Shown piece by piece: positions 9,015 through 18,512 of a stretch of 64,000 nucleotides of DNA; within the stretch, counting starts at the first letter, position 1; every line of letters starts with the position of its first letter. Position numbers and translations under genes: made by a program. The stretch is from positions 62,001 to 126,000 of the forward strand of contig CBDCTQ010000055.1 of the NCBI GenBank assembly GCA_965222105.1. Reading direction: 5' to 3'. Origin of the DNA: CALGLS01 sp965222105. Lineage in GTDB: Bacteria > Bacteroidota > Bacteroidia > Chitinophagales > Saprospiraceae. Under the pieces are notes generated by a model. It was not told where the DNA came from and did not search any database. It worked only from the letters and a program-made list of their open reading frames with translations.

Positions 9015-9464
9015 ATGCAAAAATACATCAACATAATACTCGGACTCGCTCTGATGGCAGGGGCTTGCACCAAAATTTCTGACGAACCGCAATTCGACCT
9101 CACGCCGGCCATTGTGATCGACAGTATCTCGGCAGACACCATCGTCGAGTTTGAAGAAGCACTCATCGTAACCCTTACTTACGAAGATGGCGACGGCGAC
9201 CTGGGCAACCCCGACCCCAATGTAAACTCCTTGTTTGTAAAAGACCAGCGACTCGAAATGCAGGACGAATACTACGTCTATCCCCTGGCCCCTGTCGGGG
9301 AAAACATATCCATTACCGGCAAACTGACCGTCGAACTCAACACGACCTTCATCCTCGGCAACGGTACAGCTGAACAAACAAAATTTACCCTCTACCTCGT
9401 CGACCGCGCAGGCAACAAAAGCAATGAAGTCACCACCGGGTTCATCACCATTGTCAAACCATAA
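9015..9464 (+). CDS. Hypothetical lipoprotein
   Basis: 149 residues; lipoprotein leader ending MAGAC. The mature part looks like a single beta-sandwich: a strand with TLTYEDGDGDLGNPDPN, then YVYPLAPVGENISITGKLTVEL and a terminal NKSNEVTTGFITI. The DGDGDLG acidic loop suggests calcium binding. This short beta lipoprotein type recurs beside surface proteins in Saprospiria. It starts 28 bp after the haem-motif gene. Function not recognised. Confidence 0.65.
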   Translation: MQKYINIILGLALMAGACTKISDEPQFDLTPAIVIDSISADTIVEFEEALIVTLTYEDGDGDLGNPDPNVNSLFVKDQRLEMQDEYYVYPLAPVGENISITGKLTVELNTTFILGNGTAEQTKFTLYLVDRAGNKSNEVTTGFITIVKP

Positions 9465-9477
9465 CCCCCCATTTATT

Positions 9478-12400
9478 TTGAAACGCACGATATACAACGT
9501 CTTATGGTTGCTGTTGTCGGCTGGTTTGACGACCGCCCAGCCCACCTACAATATGTCGAACCAAACGGTAGACGATTGCAAAGGCTTCCTGCTCGACAGC
9601 GAACAGGGCGACATTGGCGGCACCTACGACCACAACGAAAATTACACCTTTTCCATTTGCATCCCCGGCGTCCAGCAGATCACACTCAACTTTACTTCCT
9701 TCTGCACCGAGCTCGATTTCGACTACATGCGTTTTTACGATGGGCCCGATACCCTCTCCATGCAGATCGGTCCAGCTTACACCGGCGACGCCGACCCGCC
9801 CCCCATCACCGCCTTCAGTGGATGCCTGACGGTCAACTTCATCAGCGATGCCAGCGTGACCTGCGACGGGTGGAACGCCTGGTGGTGTGTCGACCCCATC
9901 ATCCCACCCCCGCCGGAGATATTGCCTATGGCCAACGTGCCCTGCGAAAGCAACTCCCTGACCATCCAGTTTGCCGACCCGGTACCCTGCGACTCGGTCT
10001 ATGCCACCGCTTTCCAGGTAGTTGGGCCCCAATCGCCCAATGTGGTTTCGGCCACCCCCGCTCCCTGTATAGGAGGTATGACCACCTCCGTTGTGCTGAC
10101 GCTGAGCAGCCCCATCGAAGCAAGCGGCGACTACACGGTCTATTACTACAGCTACTATTCCGATCCCTGCCTGGAAGCTGTACCACTGGTTTCTACGGTC
10201 GGTTTTTCGGTGGTAGACTGCCCGCTTTTTGTCAGCCTCAGCTCCGATGCCGATCCCCTATGCGAGGGCGACTGCACCCTTCTGACCGCACAGGCCTCGG
10301 GCGGCGAAGAAGGCACTTACACCTATACCTGGATGCCCGCCTTGCCGAATACGGCCATCGTAGAGGTTTGCCCTGCATCTACGACCACCTACAACGTAAC
10401 GGTAACCGATGCATTGGGAGCTACTTCCGAATCGTCTTTGACCATCTCTGTAAATCCGGCACCTGTTATCGACCCCGACAACCTTTCCATCTGTCAGTCA
10501 GAGGATCCCTTTTTCCTTTCGGCAAATCCGGCAGGAGGCACCTGGTCGGGAAGTGGGGTCGCCGATGAAAATACCGGCTACTACGATCCAGGGTTGGTCG
10601 ACGATCTCAATGACGTGGTGACCTATACCGACAACAACGGCTGCACCGCTCAACTGAATATCGACTTCCTGGCCCTCGACGAAGGCACCGACGATGCCGC
10701 CTGCCCCGGCTCTACCCCATTTTATGTGTCGGGAGGAATGCCACCCGGCGGTACCTGGAGCGGTACCAATATTGCGCCCGACGGACTGTTTACCCCGCCC
10801 GCCACCGCCGATAGCTTTTTGGTGACCTACACCCATCCCAACGGATGCGCCGGCAGCAAATGGATACACGTAGCGGATATTGTAATGCCAATGTTGGATA
10901 CGCTATGTCAATCTTTAGACCCCTTTGTACTACCAGTTACACCAGTCGGTGGCATTTGGTCAGGACCCGGCATTACCGATCCCGAAACGGGATACTTCGA
11001 CCCCTCGGAAGCCCAGGCCGGGGCCAATCTTTTGTACTACGACATCAATGGCTGCACCGATTCAATGGTCATTGATATAAAAGGCATTTTTGCCGGTGGC
11101 AATTTTTCAGCTTGCCCGGAGCAGGCTCCCTTCATCGTACCAGGCAACTGGGGGCCGACCGGAGGTATATGGACCGGACTCGGCATCATCGATTCCATAA
11201 CCGGAATGTACGACCCCAATTTGCCAAACGGTACCAACGACACGTTGACCTTCACTGTCGATGGATGTGTTGCTACCCGGCTGGTCCGTGTCCGCCAAAC
11301 GAATATTCTTCAAAATTCGCCGCTGGTATTTTGTATCGGTGACGAGGAGTTGATCTTGCACCGCGACTATCTGGACTTTGTACCTTGCTGCGGAGTATGG
11401 TCTGGCCCTGGCGTTGGCTATAATGGTGATGATTATTATTTCGACCCCGATCAGGCCGGCCCCGGCAACCACCTGCTGTACTACGACAGAAATACCTGTA
11501 CCGATAGTATGGAGGTGATCGTTGGGGCCACCCCCATCATATCACCGCTGACCATTTGCGAAGAAGAATTGCCGGTAACGCTGTCCGGTTCTGAGCCCGG
11601 CATATGGTCGGGGTCCGGCATTGTGGATGAAATAAATGGTATATTCGACCCCGGAGCAGCCGGGTTGGGTGACCATACCATTTATCTCGAATCGGTATGG
11701 GGATGCGTGGGCCAACAGACGATCCACGTTTTTCCAATGGAAATCGCATCTATTGAAGATATGCCGTCGTATTATTGTTATAAAGACACCGTGGTGATCG
11801 TTCCGGTCAACCCGGCCGGAGGAGCTTTATTTGTCAACGATCAGCCAGCCACTTATTTCAATCCGGCCGAATCGGGAGAAGGGGTACATCGCATTCGCTA
11901 CGAGATCGGCGCCGGTGAGTGCTTTAGTGCCGACAGTATTTTTGTGGAGGTGGGGGCAGCGCTGGCTCCTCAGGCAGTGGCTGATGCCGATACGCTCTGC
12001 CACGGCCACAGCACCACCATCACCGCCAGTGTGGACGGAGGCACAGGCGACAACATCGTCTATACCTGGAATCAAGGGTTGGGCTTTGGCAAAACGCATT
12101 TTGTGACCCCACAAGCTGGCCTTACGGTGTATACCGTGTCGATACAGGATGGATGTTCCGATCCGGTTACGGCCGCACTGCCTGTTTGGGTACACCCACC
12201 CATCCAGGCTGCAATAGAAACGGGAGAGGCGGTTTGTTTTGAAGACAGCACCTACGCCACCGTCAACGCTTTTCCGCAAGGGGATTACGACTACCTTTGG
12301 GATACCGATCCTCCCACTCCTGGCGAATACCTCTACAGCTATCCAAGCACCTATGAAGTGGCGATCACCAACCTGGAAACGGGCTGTGTGGAGCACCTGG

Positions 12401-12966
12401 AAGTAGAGTTACCAGGCTATGACCTGCTGACCGCCAATTTCGACATTGCCCCGAACGAGGATTGCATATCCATCATCGACCCCGACATACAAGTGATCGA
12501 CTACAGTGTAGGAGCCACCGGCGGTTATTGGAACTTTGGCGACGGGAGCCCCAATCAGCCTTATCATTTTGGGGCCAACATTAGCCACTCGTATGCGGAT
12601 ACCGGCACCTATGTCATTCAGCTTTATTTGGAAAACGAAGGCAATTGCGTGGCTACCCACGAATTGACGCTTTGTGTGGAACCCACGTTCCGGCTGTTTG
12701 CTCCCAACGCCATGACTCCCGACTACAATGGCTACAACGATGTGTTTCGCTTCAAAGGCCGGTTTATTTCCTCCATCGAATGGCAGGTGTTCAACCGCTG
12801 GGGAGAACTGATCTTCACCGGTCAAAGCCTCGATGATGAATGGGACGGGACGCACAAAGGGCAGTTGGTGCCCCAGGGCGTGTATGTCTACCTGGCGAAA
12901 TACGTCCCTCAATACGAAGGAGTGGCCCGCACAATGAAGGGGTTTATTACGGTATTGCGGAATTGA
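9478..12966 (+). CDS. T9SS type B surface protein with CUB, WSG repeats and PKD domain
   Basis: 1162 residues if translation starts at the TTG at 9478, which gives a clean signal peptide (KRTIYNVLWLLLSAGLTTAQ); the ATG at 9424 would overlap the preceding gene and delay the hydrophobic core. Domains in order: CUB-like (about 20-140), beta-sandwich segments (about 150-345), six or seven tandem ~70-residue units with GGTWSGxGI...G.FDP (about 345-810), further Ig-like segments, a PKD domain (YWNFGDGSPNQ, SYADTGTYVIQL), and the gliding-motility-type C-terminal sorting domain (LFAPNAMTPDYNGYNDVF, FNRWGELIF, WDGTHKGQLVPQGVYVY). Probably secreted by T9SS and kept on the surface as an adhesin or ligand-binding protein. 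Confidence 0.85.
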   Translation: MKRTIYNVLWLLLSAGLTTAQPTYNMSNQTVDDCKGFLLDSEQGDIGGTYDHNENYTFSICIPGVQQITLNFTSFCTELDFDYMRFYDGPDTLSMQIGPAYTGDADPPPITAFSGCLTVNFISDASVTCDGWNAWWCVDPIIPPPPEILPMANVPCESNSLTIQFADPVPCDSVYATAFQVVGPQSPNVVSATPAPCIGGMTTSVVLTLSSPIEASGDYTVYYYSYYSDPCLEAVPLVSTVGFSVVDCPLFVSLSSDADPLCEGDCTLLTAQASGGEEGTYTYTWMPALPNTAIVEVCPASTTTYNVTVTDALGATSESSLTISVNPAPVIDPDNLSICQSEDPFFLSANPAGGTWSGSGVADENTGYYDPGLVDDLNDVVTYTDNNGCTAQLNIDFLALDEGTDDAACPGSTPFYVSGGMPPGGTWSGTNIAPDGLFTPPATADSFLVTYTHPNGCAGSKWIHVADIVMPMLDTLCQSLDPFVLPVTPVGGIWSGPGITDPETGYFDPSEAQAGANLLYYDINGCTDSMVIDIKGIFAGGNFSACPEQAPFIVPGNWGPTGGIWTGLGIIDSITGMYDPNLPNGTNDTLTFTVDGCVATRLVRVRQTNILQNSPLVFCIGDEELILHRDYLDFVPCCGVWSGPGVGYNGDDYYFDPDQAGPGNHLLYYDRNTCTDSMEVIVGATPIISPLTICEEELPVTLSGSEPGIWSGSGIVDEINGIFDPGAAGLGDHTIYLESVWGCVGQQTIHVFPMEIASIEDMPSYYCYKDTVVIVPVNPAGGALFVNDQPATYFNPAESGEGVHRIRYEIGAGECFSADSIFVEVGAALAPQAVADADTLCHGHSTTITASVDGGTGDNIVYTWNQGLGFGKTHFVTPQAGLTVYTVSIQDGCSDPVTAALPVWVHPPIQAAIETGEAVCFEDSTYATVNAFPQGDYDYLWDTDPPTPGEYLYSYPSTYEVAITNLETGCVEHLEVELPGYDLLTANFDIAPNEDCISIIDPDIQVIDYSVGATGGYWNFGDGSPNQPYHFGANISHSYADTGTYVIQLYLENEGNCVATHELTLCVEPTFRLFAPNAMTPDYNGYNDVFRFKGRFISSIEWQVFNRWGELIFTGQSLDDEWDGTHKGQLVPQGVYVYLAKYVPQYEGVARTMKGFITVLRN

Positions 12967-12993
12967 TTTGTAATTTTATCTCCAATGGTAGGT

Positions 12994-13743
12994 ATGAAAT
13001 ATGTATTACACTTCAGTTGGTTATTGGGCGGTATGTTGTGCCTTTTTTTCTCTTCCTGCAAAGACAACGATACCATCAATATCCGCAGCTTTTATTACCC
13101 GGTAAATCAGCTATCGGAGGGACTGATTTACGAATACCACCCTGTCAACAACGACAGTTTTCCCAAAGAATATTGGTTTTTTAAAAGCATTCAGACCGAT
13201 ACGGCCCTGTATTTGACAGGAACCTATTACGACGAGTTTTTCGCCGTTCGGCAATTTTTTCGCAGCGAAATCGTTTCCAACGGCGTCTTACTAACAGACC
13301 TCTTCATCAGCGAAGTAGACAGCGCCGGACAACTCACACAACACCCCGCCGAGGTCGTTTACGGCAACGTTTTTCCCTTTGAAGTGCGCGACTCCGGTGG
13401 TATATTCCTCATGCAACTCAAATGGAATTTCAGCGACGATCCGCCTGTTTCTACCACCCTTACCCGCAATAGGCGGTACATAGGAAAGCGTTCTTATCCG
13501 GTAGAAGGCCAACCCAACGATATAGTCGCTTTCCATCTCCGCGAAGAGGTCGACGATAAAAACCAGGGCAGTTGGGTGAAAGAATACGAGGGCCTGGAAT
13601 ATTACGCCCTCAACATAGGCTTGGTCTACTACAAAAAAGAAATCGATAACCAGTTTGTACTCGAATATGCATTGCGAGACCGTTACACCATGGACATTTT
13701 TGAAAGTCGTTTCCGGAAACGCCTGGAAGAGACGGTGGAATAG
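12994..13743 (+). CDS. Hypothetical lipoprotein
   Basis: 249 residues from the ATG at 12994, with a lipobox FFSSC about 20 residues in. The mature part is mostly beta-strand with many aromatic and acidic residues (SFYYPVNQLSEGLIYEYHPVN; GSWVKEYEGLEYYALNIGLVYYKK). It lies between two T9SS type B proteins, and its 3' end overlaps the annotated ATG of the next one. No family recognised; plausibly an envelope partner of the surface proteins. Confidence 0.6.
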   Translation: MKYVLHFSWLLGGMLCLFFSSCKDNDTINIRSFYYPVNQLSEGLIYEYHPVNNDSFPKEYWFFKSIQTDTALYLTGTYYDEFFAVRQFFRSEIVSNGVLLTDLFISEVDSAGQLTQHPAEVVYGNVFPFEVRDSGGIFLMQLKWNFSDDPPVSTTLTRNRRYIGKRSYPVEGQPNDIVAFHLREEVDDKNQGSWVKEYEGLEYYALNIGLVYYKKEIDNQFVLEYALRDRYTMDIFESRFRKRLEETVE

Positions 13744-15463
13744 CCTGTTGTGTACGGCTACCCTTCTTTGTTTTACAACAATACATTTACACGCCCAGGT
13801 CTATCCCCCCGATTTGCTTTGCGTAAAAAGCGATACCATTGTATGGGACTTGCCCACCAATACCTGCGGGCCTTTCAACAGCTACCTTCTCTACGCCAGT
13901 ACGGACGCAAGCGGACCTTATTTTGTACTGGCCACCATCACCGACCCCTCGCAGACCACCTATTTCCACGACAATGCCAATAATATGCTCTGGTACTACT
14001 ACCTGACGACGGATGCCGATTGTCCGGGTGAGCCCGTATTGGCGTCAGATACACTCGACAATCAGCCTCCGGCCATCAGTCCACTGGTTTATACCGATGT
14101 GCTGAATGGAAAAGTACTCCTGCAGTGGACGCCCAGCCCCTCGCCGGAAGTAATTGGCTACATCATTTACCGGGTAACCGAGATCGGCACCATACCCATC
14201 GACACGGTCACCACCATTACTTACTACGACCTGGGAAGCGAGCCCACCTTACAGGCCGAAAACTACTATGTAATCGCGCTCGACGCCTGTGGTAATACAA
14301 GTTTGCTGGCCGACCCCCACCGGACCGTTTTGCTCAGTGCCCAATCTAATAGTTGCGATCAAAGTTTTGATCTCCAATGGAATTTGTATGAGGGCTGGAC
14401 GGCCATCGAACGACAGGAAATATGGGTGGGCCTTGACGGAGCAACACCGGAACTGGTCAAAACGCTCGGATCTTCCGATACCAGCGCAGTGATCGATGTG
14501 CTGGTAGATGGCGCGGTGTATTGTATGACCATCAAAAGTTACGACGTCACTACCGGACTCGTTTCCAGCTCCAACGAAGTATGTACAACGGCTGACATCG
14601 TCGCTCCTGTGCGCGACCTCCTTTTAAAGAATGTGACCGTTACCTCCAACAATACAGTGGATCTGCTGTGGCAATGGAATACCGATGCAGAACTGCTCAG
14701 CACGGACATTCTCTCCACCACTTCTTCTACTGACGTTTTTAGCATAGTAGAAACGCTGTCTCCAGGTAGTCCGCTTTCGCTAAACAATACCTACACGCAT
14801 TCTATGGCAACTCCGACCAGCGGCCCTATTTACTACCAAATACTAACCCGTGATATTTGCGACAGCACCAGATTCTCGAATCAGGGTACCACCATTTTTT
14901 TAAGCGGTTCGGCTACCGGCAGCCTAAAAAATCAATTGCAATGGACACCTTTCATGCTTGGAAATGCAACGATTAACCACTATGAAGTATTTAGATTGGA
15001 TGAGTCCGGAACGCATACTCTTGGGCAGGTAGCAGCGGATGTATACACCTTACTGGACGGTGTCGATCCCCGAAAAATGTCGGAATCCAATGTATGCTAT
15101 TATGTAGTAGCCGAAGCAGTAATGACTTTGCCAGACGGAGGCTCGGAAGTGGTCTACTCTCAATCGAACACCCTCTGTATACAACAACCCACTACCATCT
15201 TTACACCCAATGCCTTTGCACCCAACGGCATCAATAATGAATTCAAACCACTCCTCCGTTTTGGGCAAACTGCCAACTATCAGATGACGATTTGGGACCG
15301 CTGGGGGCAAAATTTGTTCGAGACCAACGATATCGATGTGGGGTGGACGGGCCGCAAGGGATTCGTCGAGTACCCAATGGGCGTCTATACTTACCAGATC
15401 AAAGTGGTACAACCCGATGGTCAGGTAGTAGAAAATTCAGGAGTGGTGGTATTGGTGCGGTAG
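13655..15463 (+). CDS. T9SS type B surface protein with fibronectin-like domains
   Basis: About 602 residues from the ATG at 13655; a TTG at 13700 would give a neater signal peptide (KVVSGNAWKRRW, then LLCTATLLCFTTIHLHAQ) and less overlap with the upstream gene, so the start is uncertain. The middle consists of four or five fibronectin type III-like repeats (for example NGKVLLQWTPSPSPEVIGYII; NNTVDLLWQW; LKNQLQWTPFM). The end is the type B sorting domain (TIFTPNAFAPNGINNEF, WDRWGQNLFE, GVYTYQIKV), so export through T9SS is expected. Probably co-transcribed with the CUB/PKD protein. Confidence 0.8.
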   Translation: MYSNMHCETVTPWTFLKVVSGNAWKRRWNSLLCTATLLCFTTIHLHAQVYPPDLLCVKSDTIVWDLPTNTCGPFNSYLLYASTDASGPYFVLATITDPSQTTYFHDNANNMLWYYYLTTDADCPGEPVLASDTLDNQPPAISPLVYTDVLNGKVLLQWTPSPSPEVIGYIIYRVTEIGTIPIDTVTTITYYDLGSEPTLQAENYYVIALDACGNTSLLADPHRTVLLSAQSNSCDQSFDLQWNLYEGWTAIERQEIWVGLDGATPELVKTLGSSDTSAVIDVLVDGAVYCMTIKSYDVTTGLVSSSNEVCTTADIVAPVRDLLLKNVTVTSNNTVDLLWQWNTDAELLSTDILSTTSSTDVFSIVETLSPGSPLSLNNTYTHSMATPTSGPIYYQILTRDICDSTRFSNQGTTIFLSGSATGSLKNQLQWTPFMLGNATINHYEVFRLDESGTHTLGQVAADVYTLLDGVDPRKMSESNVCYYVVAEAVMTLPDGGSEVVYSQSNTLCIQQPTTIFTPNAFAPNGINNEFKPLLRFGQTANYQMTIWDRWGQNLFETNDIDVGWTGRKGFVEYPMGVYTYQIKVVQPDGQVVENSGVVVLVR

Positions 15464-15506
15464 TCTTTTTGATCTAAACTCTCTCCTTCGCTGACCACGG
15501 TTGGCA

Positions 15507-16553
15507 TCAAAACTCCCAGTTGAACTTATCCAACCCAACAAGACTTTCCCGAAGCAGGTTGATGCAGCTTTTAATGTCGTTTTTATGGGCCATTTCGATG
15601 GTCTGATGCATATTCCGCAAGGGAATGGAAATGGCTCCGGTGATGGCGCCCTTTTTTCCGTAGCGCTGAATGCCGGCGGTGTCGGTTCCGCCCCTGGGTA
15701 GTATTTCCGACTGCCAGGCGATTTTCTTTTTGTGGGCTGTTTCCTTCAGATAATTCACCATGCGGTAATCGCTGATGGCACTTCCATCCAACAATTTTAT
15801 GGCAGCACCTTTGTTGAGGCGGGTCACCATCTCATGGGCCTGGGCGCCTGGCACATCGAAGGCAATGGTCACGTCGAGCCCAAACCCAAAGTCAGGATCA
15901 ATGAGGTGCGAGGAGGCGATGGCACCACGCAAACCGACCTCTTCCTGCACCGTAAAAACGGCGTAAACATCATAAGGCGGCTTTTTCTTTTGGAGCTCTT
16001 TCAGCACTTCCAACAATATAAACACGGAAACGCGGTTGTCCATCGATTTGGCGTTAATGCAGTCGCCCATTTCGATGAGGTCGCCCTTTCGGGTTATGGG
16101 ATCGCCGATGGCTACCTGCTTTTCCAATTCTTTTTTGGGCAAACCCGTATCGATGAAATAATCTTCGATGGGCAGGACTTTTTTGCGCTCTTCGGGCTTC
16201 ATCAGGTGGATGGGTTTGCAGCCCATAACGCCGGCAATGTCTTTTTTGCCGTGAACGATGACGCGTTGTGAGGTCAGCGTCTTGGGATCGAAACCGCCGA
16301 GGGGGTGGAAGCGTATGAAGCCGTCGTCGTCGATGTGGGTCACGATGAATCCGATCTCATCCATATGAGCTGCCACCATCACTTTTTTGTCTTTTTTACC
16401 TTTTTTGATGGCAATCACGCTGCCCAACGGATCGATTTGGACTTCATCGACGAGAGGTGTCACTTCTGCCACAACCAATTGGCGGATTCGTTGTTCAAAT
16501 CCAGGTGCGCCAGGGGTTTCACAAATCTTTTTGAGGAGTGATACGTTAATCAT
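15507..16553 (-). CDS. M42 family metallopeptidase (glutamyl aminopeptidase/endoglucanase-like)
   Basis: 348 residues, the normal length for M42. Cytosolic, with no leader. Motifs of the co-catalytic zinc centre are visible: AAHMDEIGF, KSMDNRVSV (the usual ALDNR), FTVQEEVGLRGA with the general-base glutamate, AFDVPG, and the late RNMHQTIEM histidine. M42 enzymes are large self-compartmentalised aminopeptidases that trim short peptides after proteolysis. The gene stands alone, convergent with the T9SS gene on its left. A TACATTTG box on its strand at 16673-16680 may be its promoter. Confidence 0.9.
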   Translation of the reverse strand: MINVSLLKKICETPGAPGFEQRIRQLVVAEVTPLVDEVQIDPLGSVIAIKKGKKDKKVMVAAHMDEIGFIVTHIDDDGFIRFHPLGGFDPKTLTSQRVIVHGKKDIAGVMGCKPIHLMKPEERKKVLPIEDYFIDTGLPKKELEKQVAIGDPITRKGDLIEMGDCINAKSMDNRVSVFILLEVLKELQKKKPPYDVYAVFTVQEEVGLRGAIASSHLIDPDFGFGLDVTIAFDVPGAQAHEMVTRLNKGAAIKLLDGSAISDYRMVNYLKETAHKKKIAWQSEILPRGGTDTAGIQRYGKKGAITGAISIPLRNMHQTIEMAHKNDIKSCINLLRESLVGLDKFNWEF

Positions 16554-16911
16554 GGGAATGCTGTGTTATTGTGCAACCGGTCTTTGGGAAAGTACCCTGT
16601 TGCAGTGGTTCATGGAATTTTTTACCTGCCAGCAACCATTCAAAAAGATACTTGCAGGCAGTGCGACAACAGCAAATGTACAGTTTTTAGCAACAATAAA
16701 AAATTAACTTGCGCATTTGCATTGGCTTTAGCTGACCGTAACGACTCTCAAGGAGAGTAGGTTAGCTAAAACCAATGAGTGTTAAAATGCGTAAATTATT
16801 TTTTGTGTAATACTTAATGAGAATTGAACCCATTTTGCGTGTAAGTAATCCTCTTTTTTTAAGTTAGCGCATTATTTGGATCGACCCCCTAACTTTCAAC
16901 CAAAACCGTCT
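16554..16911. other. Intergenic region with palindromic element
   Basis: 358 bp between the diverging M42 and flippase genes. The left half contains a leftward TAnnTTTG-type box (16673-16680, read on the minus strand). The right half contains the large hairpin element at 16701-16798. No tRNA or small ORF seen. Confidence 0.6.
16701..16798. repeat. Long imperfect palindrome
   Basis: Left arm (16712-16737) runs CGCATTTGCATTGG then CTTTAGCTGACC. The right arm (16760-16791) is its imperfect complement, GGTTAGCTAAAACCAATG followed by AAAATGCG. A perfect inner stem ACTCTC-AAG-GAGAGT (16745-16759) sits at the centre, and weaker complementarity (AATTAACTT/AAATTATT) extends the arms outward. A partial third copy of the arm (AAGTTAGCGCATTATTTGG) lies at about 16860-16878. 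Size and structure fit a REP/MITE-like element or a long RNA hairpin. Confidence 0.7.
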
Positions 16912-18393
16912 ATGCTTAAAAAACTAGCCGGCGAAACCGCTATTTACGGTGTCAGCAGCATCCTGAGCCGATTGCTCAATTACGTGATCCTGACGCCGTA
17001 TTTCACCTATGTTTTCCAAACGGGGGAGTACGGCGTAGTGTCGGAAATGTACACCTATGCCGCTCTGCTGATGGTGTTGTTTACCTATCGGATGGAAACG
17101 ACGTTTTTCCGCTTTGGATCAGACAAGCAACACCGCGACCGCGCATTTTCCACCGCAGCCTGGTCGCTGATTGTCAGCACCTTTATTTTTGTCGCATTAT
17201 TGTTATCCATATCTCAAAATCTGGCTAATTGGTTGCAGTATCCCGATCACAGAGACTATGTGATCTGGTTTATTTTTATTGTCGCATTCGATGCCCTGGC
17301 GGCCATTCCCTTTGCGCGGTTGCGGCTGGAAAACCGGGCAATCCGCTTTGCGGTACTCAAAACGCTGGGCATCCTCGTCAACATTGCCTTTATCTTTTTT
17401 TTCCTGGAGGTCTGTCCCTGGCTGATCGATCAGGGCTTTTCGGCGATCGAATCCTTCTTCGATCCCAACAACCGGATCACCTATGTTTTTCTGGCCAACC
17501 TGTTTGGAAGTGGCGTTGTATTTTTATTGTTATTGCCTGAATTCCGTCGGCTTGAAATGGTATTCGACCTCACCTTGTGGCGCCGTATGATCGTCTACAC
17601 TTTTCCGTTGATGGTGGTGGGGCTGGCAGCGGTCATCAACCAACTGTCCAACATCCCATTGATGAAGACCTTGCTTCCCTATGGCCTTGAAGAAAATAAG
17701 AGCCAAATGGGGATATACGGCGCCTGCTTCAAGATCGCCATTTTGATGAACCTCTTTATACAGGCATTCAACTACGCAGCCGAGCCTTTTTTCTTCCGGC
17801 ATGCTTCGCGCAGCGATTCCCGTAGTATATATGCTCAGGTGGGCCAGGCATTTGCCCTGGTGGGGAGTTTTGTTTTTTTGGCCATCATGATGTACCTGGA
17901 GGTCATTCAGTATTTTATTGGCGAAGATTTTCGGGAAGGGCTGTTGGTGGTTCCGATTTTGTTGATTGCATTTTTATTGTTAGGGCTTTACTACAATTTC
18001 TCAATTTGGTATAAACTGACCGACCGAACCCGCTTCGGAGCCTATATTTCACTGGTGGGGGTGGTAGTCACGCTTGCGCTAAATTTTTTACTGATCCCGC
18101 AGGTCGGATACGTCGGAGGAGCATGGGCGGTGTTGGCCTGTTATGGCGTAATGGCCGCACTTGGATATTTGCTGGGCAGACAATACTACCCGGTCCCATA
18201 CCCTATTGGCAAAATGATGTTGTACATCGGTTCAGCCGTTTTGATTTACCTGATCCACCAACAAATGGCAGTCGCATCTATTGCCGCTCTTCCGGTCAGG
18301 TTGTTGATCAATACGGCATTTCTTGCGACCTGGGCAGGGAGTATTTTCCTGTTGGAAAAGAAATCCATTTATGGTCTTTTGAAAGGTCAGTGA
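16912..18393 (+). CDS. Polysaccharide biosynthesis protein / lipid-linked oligosaccharide flippase
   Basis: 493 residues from the ATG at 16912. Twelve to fourteen hydrophobic segments span the whole length, beginning LAGETAIYGVSSILSRLLNYVILTPYFT, the typical opening of Wzx/MOP-superfamily flippases. Expected role: moving undecaprenyl-linked sugar units across the inner membrane for surface polysaccharide assembly. No glycosyltransferases are adjacent, as is common for isolated copies of this family in Bacteroidota. Confidence 0.85.
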   Translation: MLKKLAGETAIYGVSSILSRLLNYVILTPYFTYVFQTGEYGVVSEMYTYAALLMVLFTYRMETTFFRFGSDKQHRDRAFSTAAWSLIVSTFIFVALLLSISQNLANWLQYPDHRDYVIWFIFIVAFDALAAIPFARLRLENRAIRFAVLKTLGILVNIAFIFFFLEVCPWLIDQGFSAIESFFDPNNRITYVFLANLFGSGVVFLLLLPEFRRLEMVFDLTLWRRMIVYTFPLMVVGLAAVINQLSNIPLMKTLLPYGLEENKSQMGIYGACFKIAILMNLFIQAFNYAAEPFFFRHASRSDSRSIYAQVGQAFALVGSFVFLAIMMYLEVIQYFIGEDFREGLLVVPILLIAFLLLGLYYNFSIWYKLTDRTRFGAYISLVGVVVTLALNFLLIPQVGYVGGAWAVLACYGVMAALGYLLGRQYYPVPYPIGKMMLYIGSAVLIYLIHQQMAVASIAALPVRLLINTAFLATWAGSIFLLEKKSIYGLLKGQ

Positions 18394-18472
18394 CTCTTGA
18401 AATGGCATCCGTCGAGTAGCCTTTATCCGGGTATTATGTGCCTAAATCATGCTTTAAGTCACCAAAACTGGT

Positions 18473-18490
18473 TATTTTTGAGTAGATTTG
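18473..18490 (+). promoter_or_regulatory. Two overlapping TAnnTTTG-type boxes
   Basis: TATTTTTG (18473-18480) and TAGATTTG (18483-18490) both fit the Bacteroidota -7 consensus and lie 22-32 bp before the ATG of the ATPase gene. No clear TTG -33 box was found at the proper distance. Confidence 0.35.
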
Positions 18491-18512
18491 GCGACTTATA
18501 CCTTTAAATATC

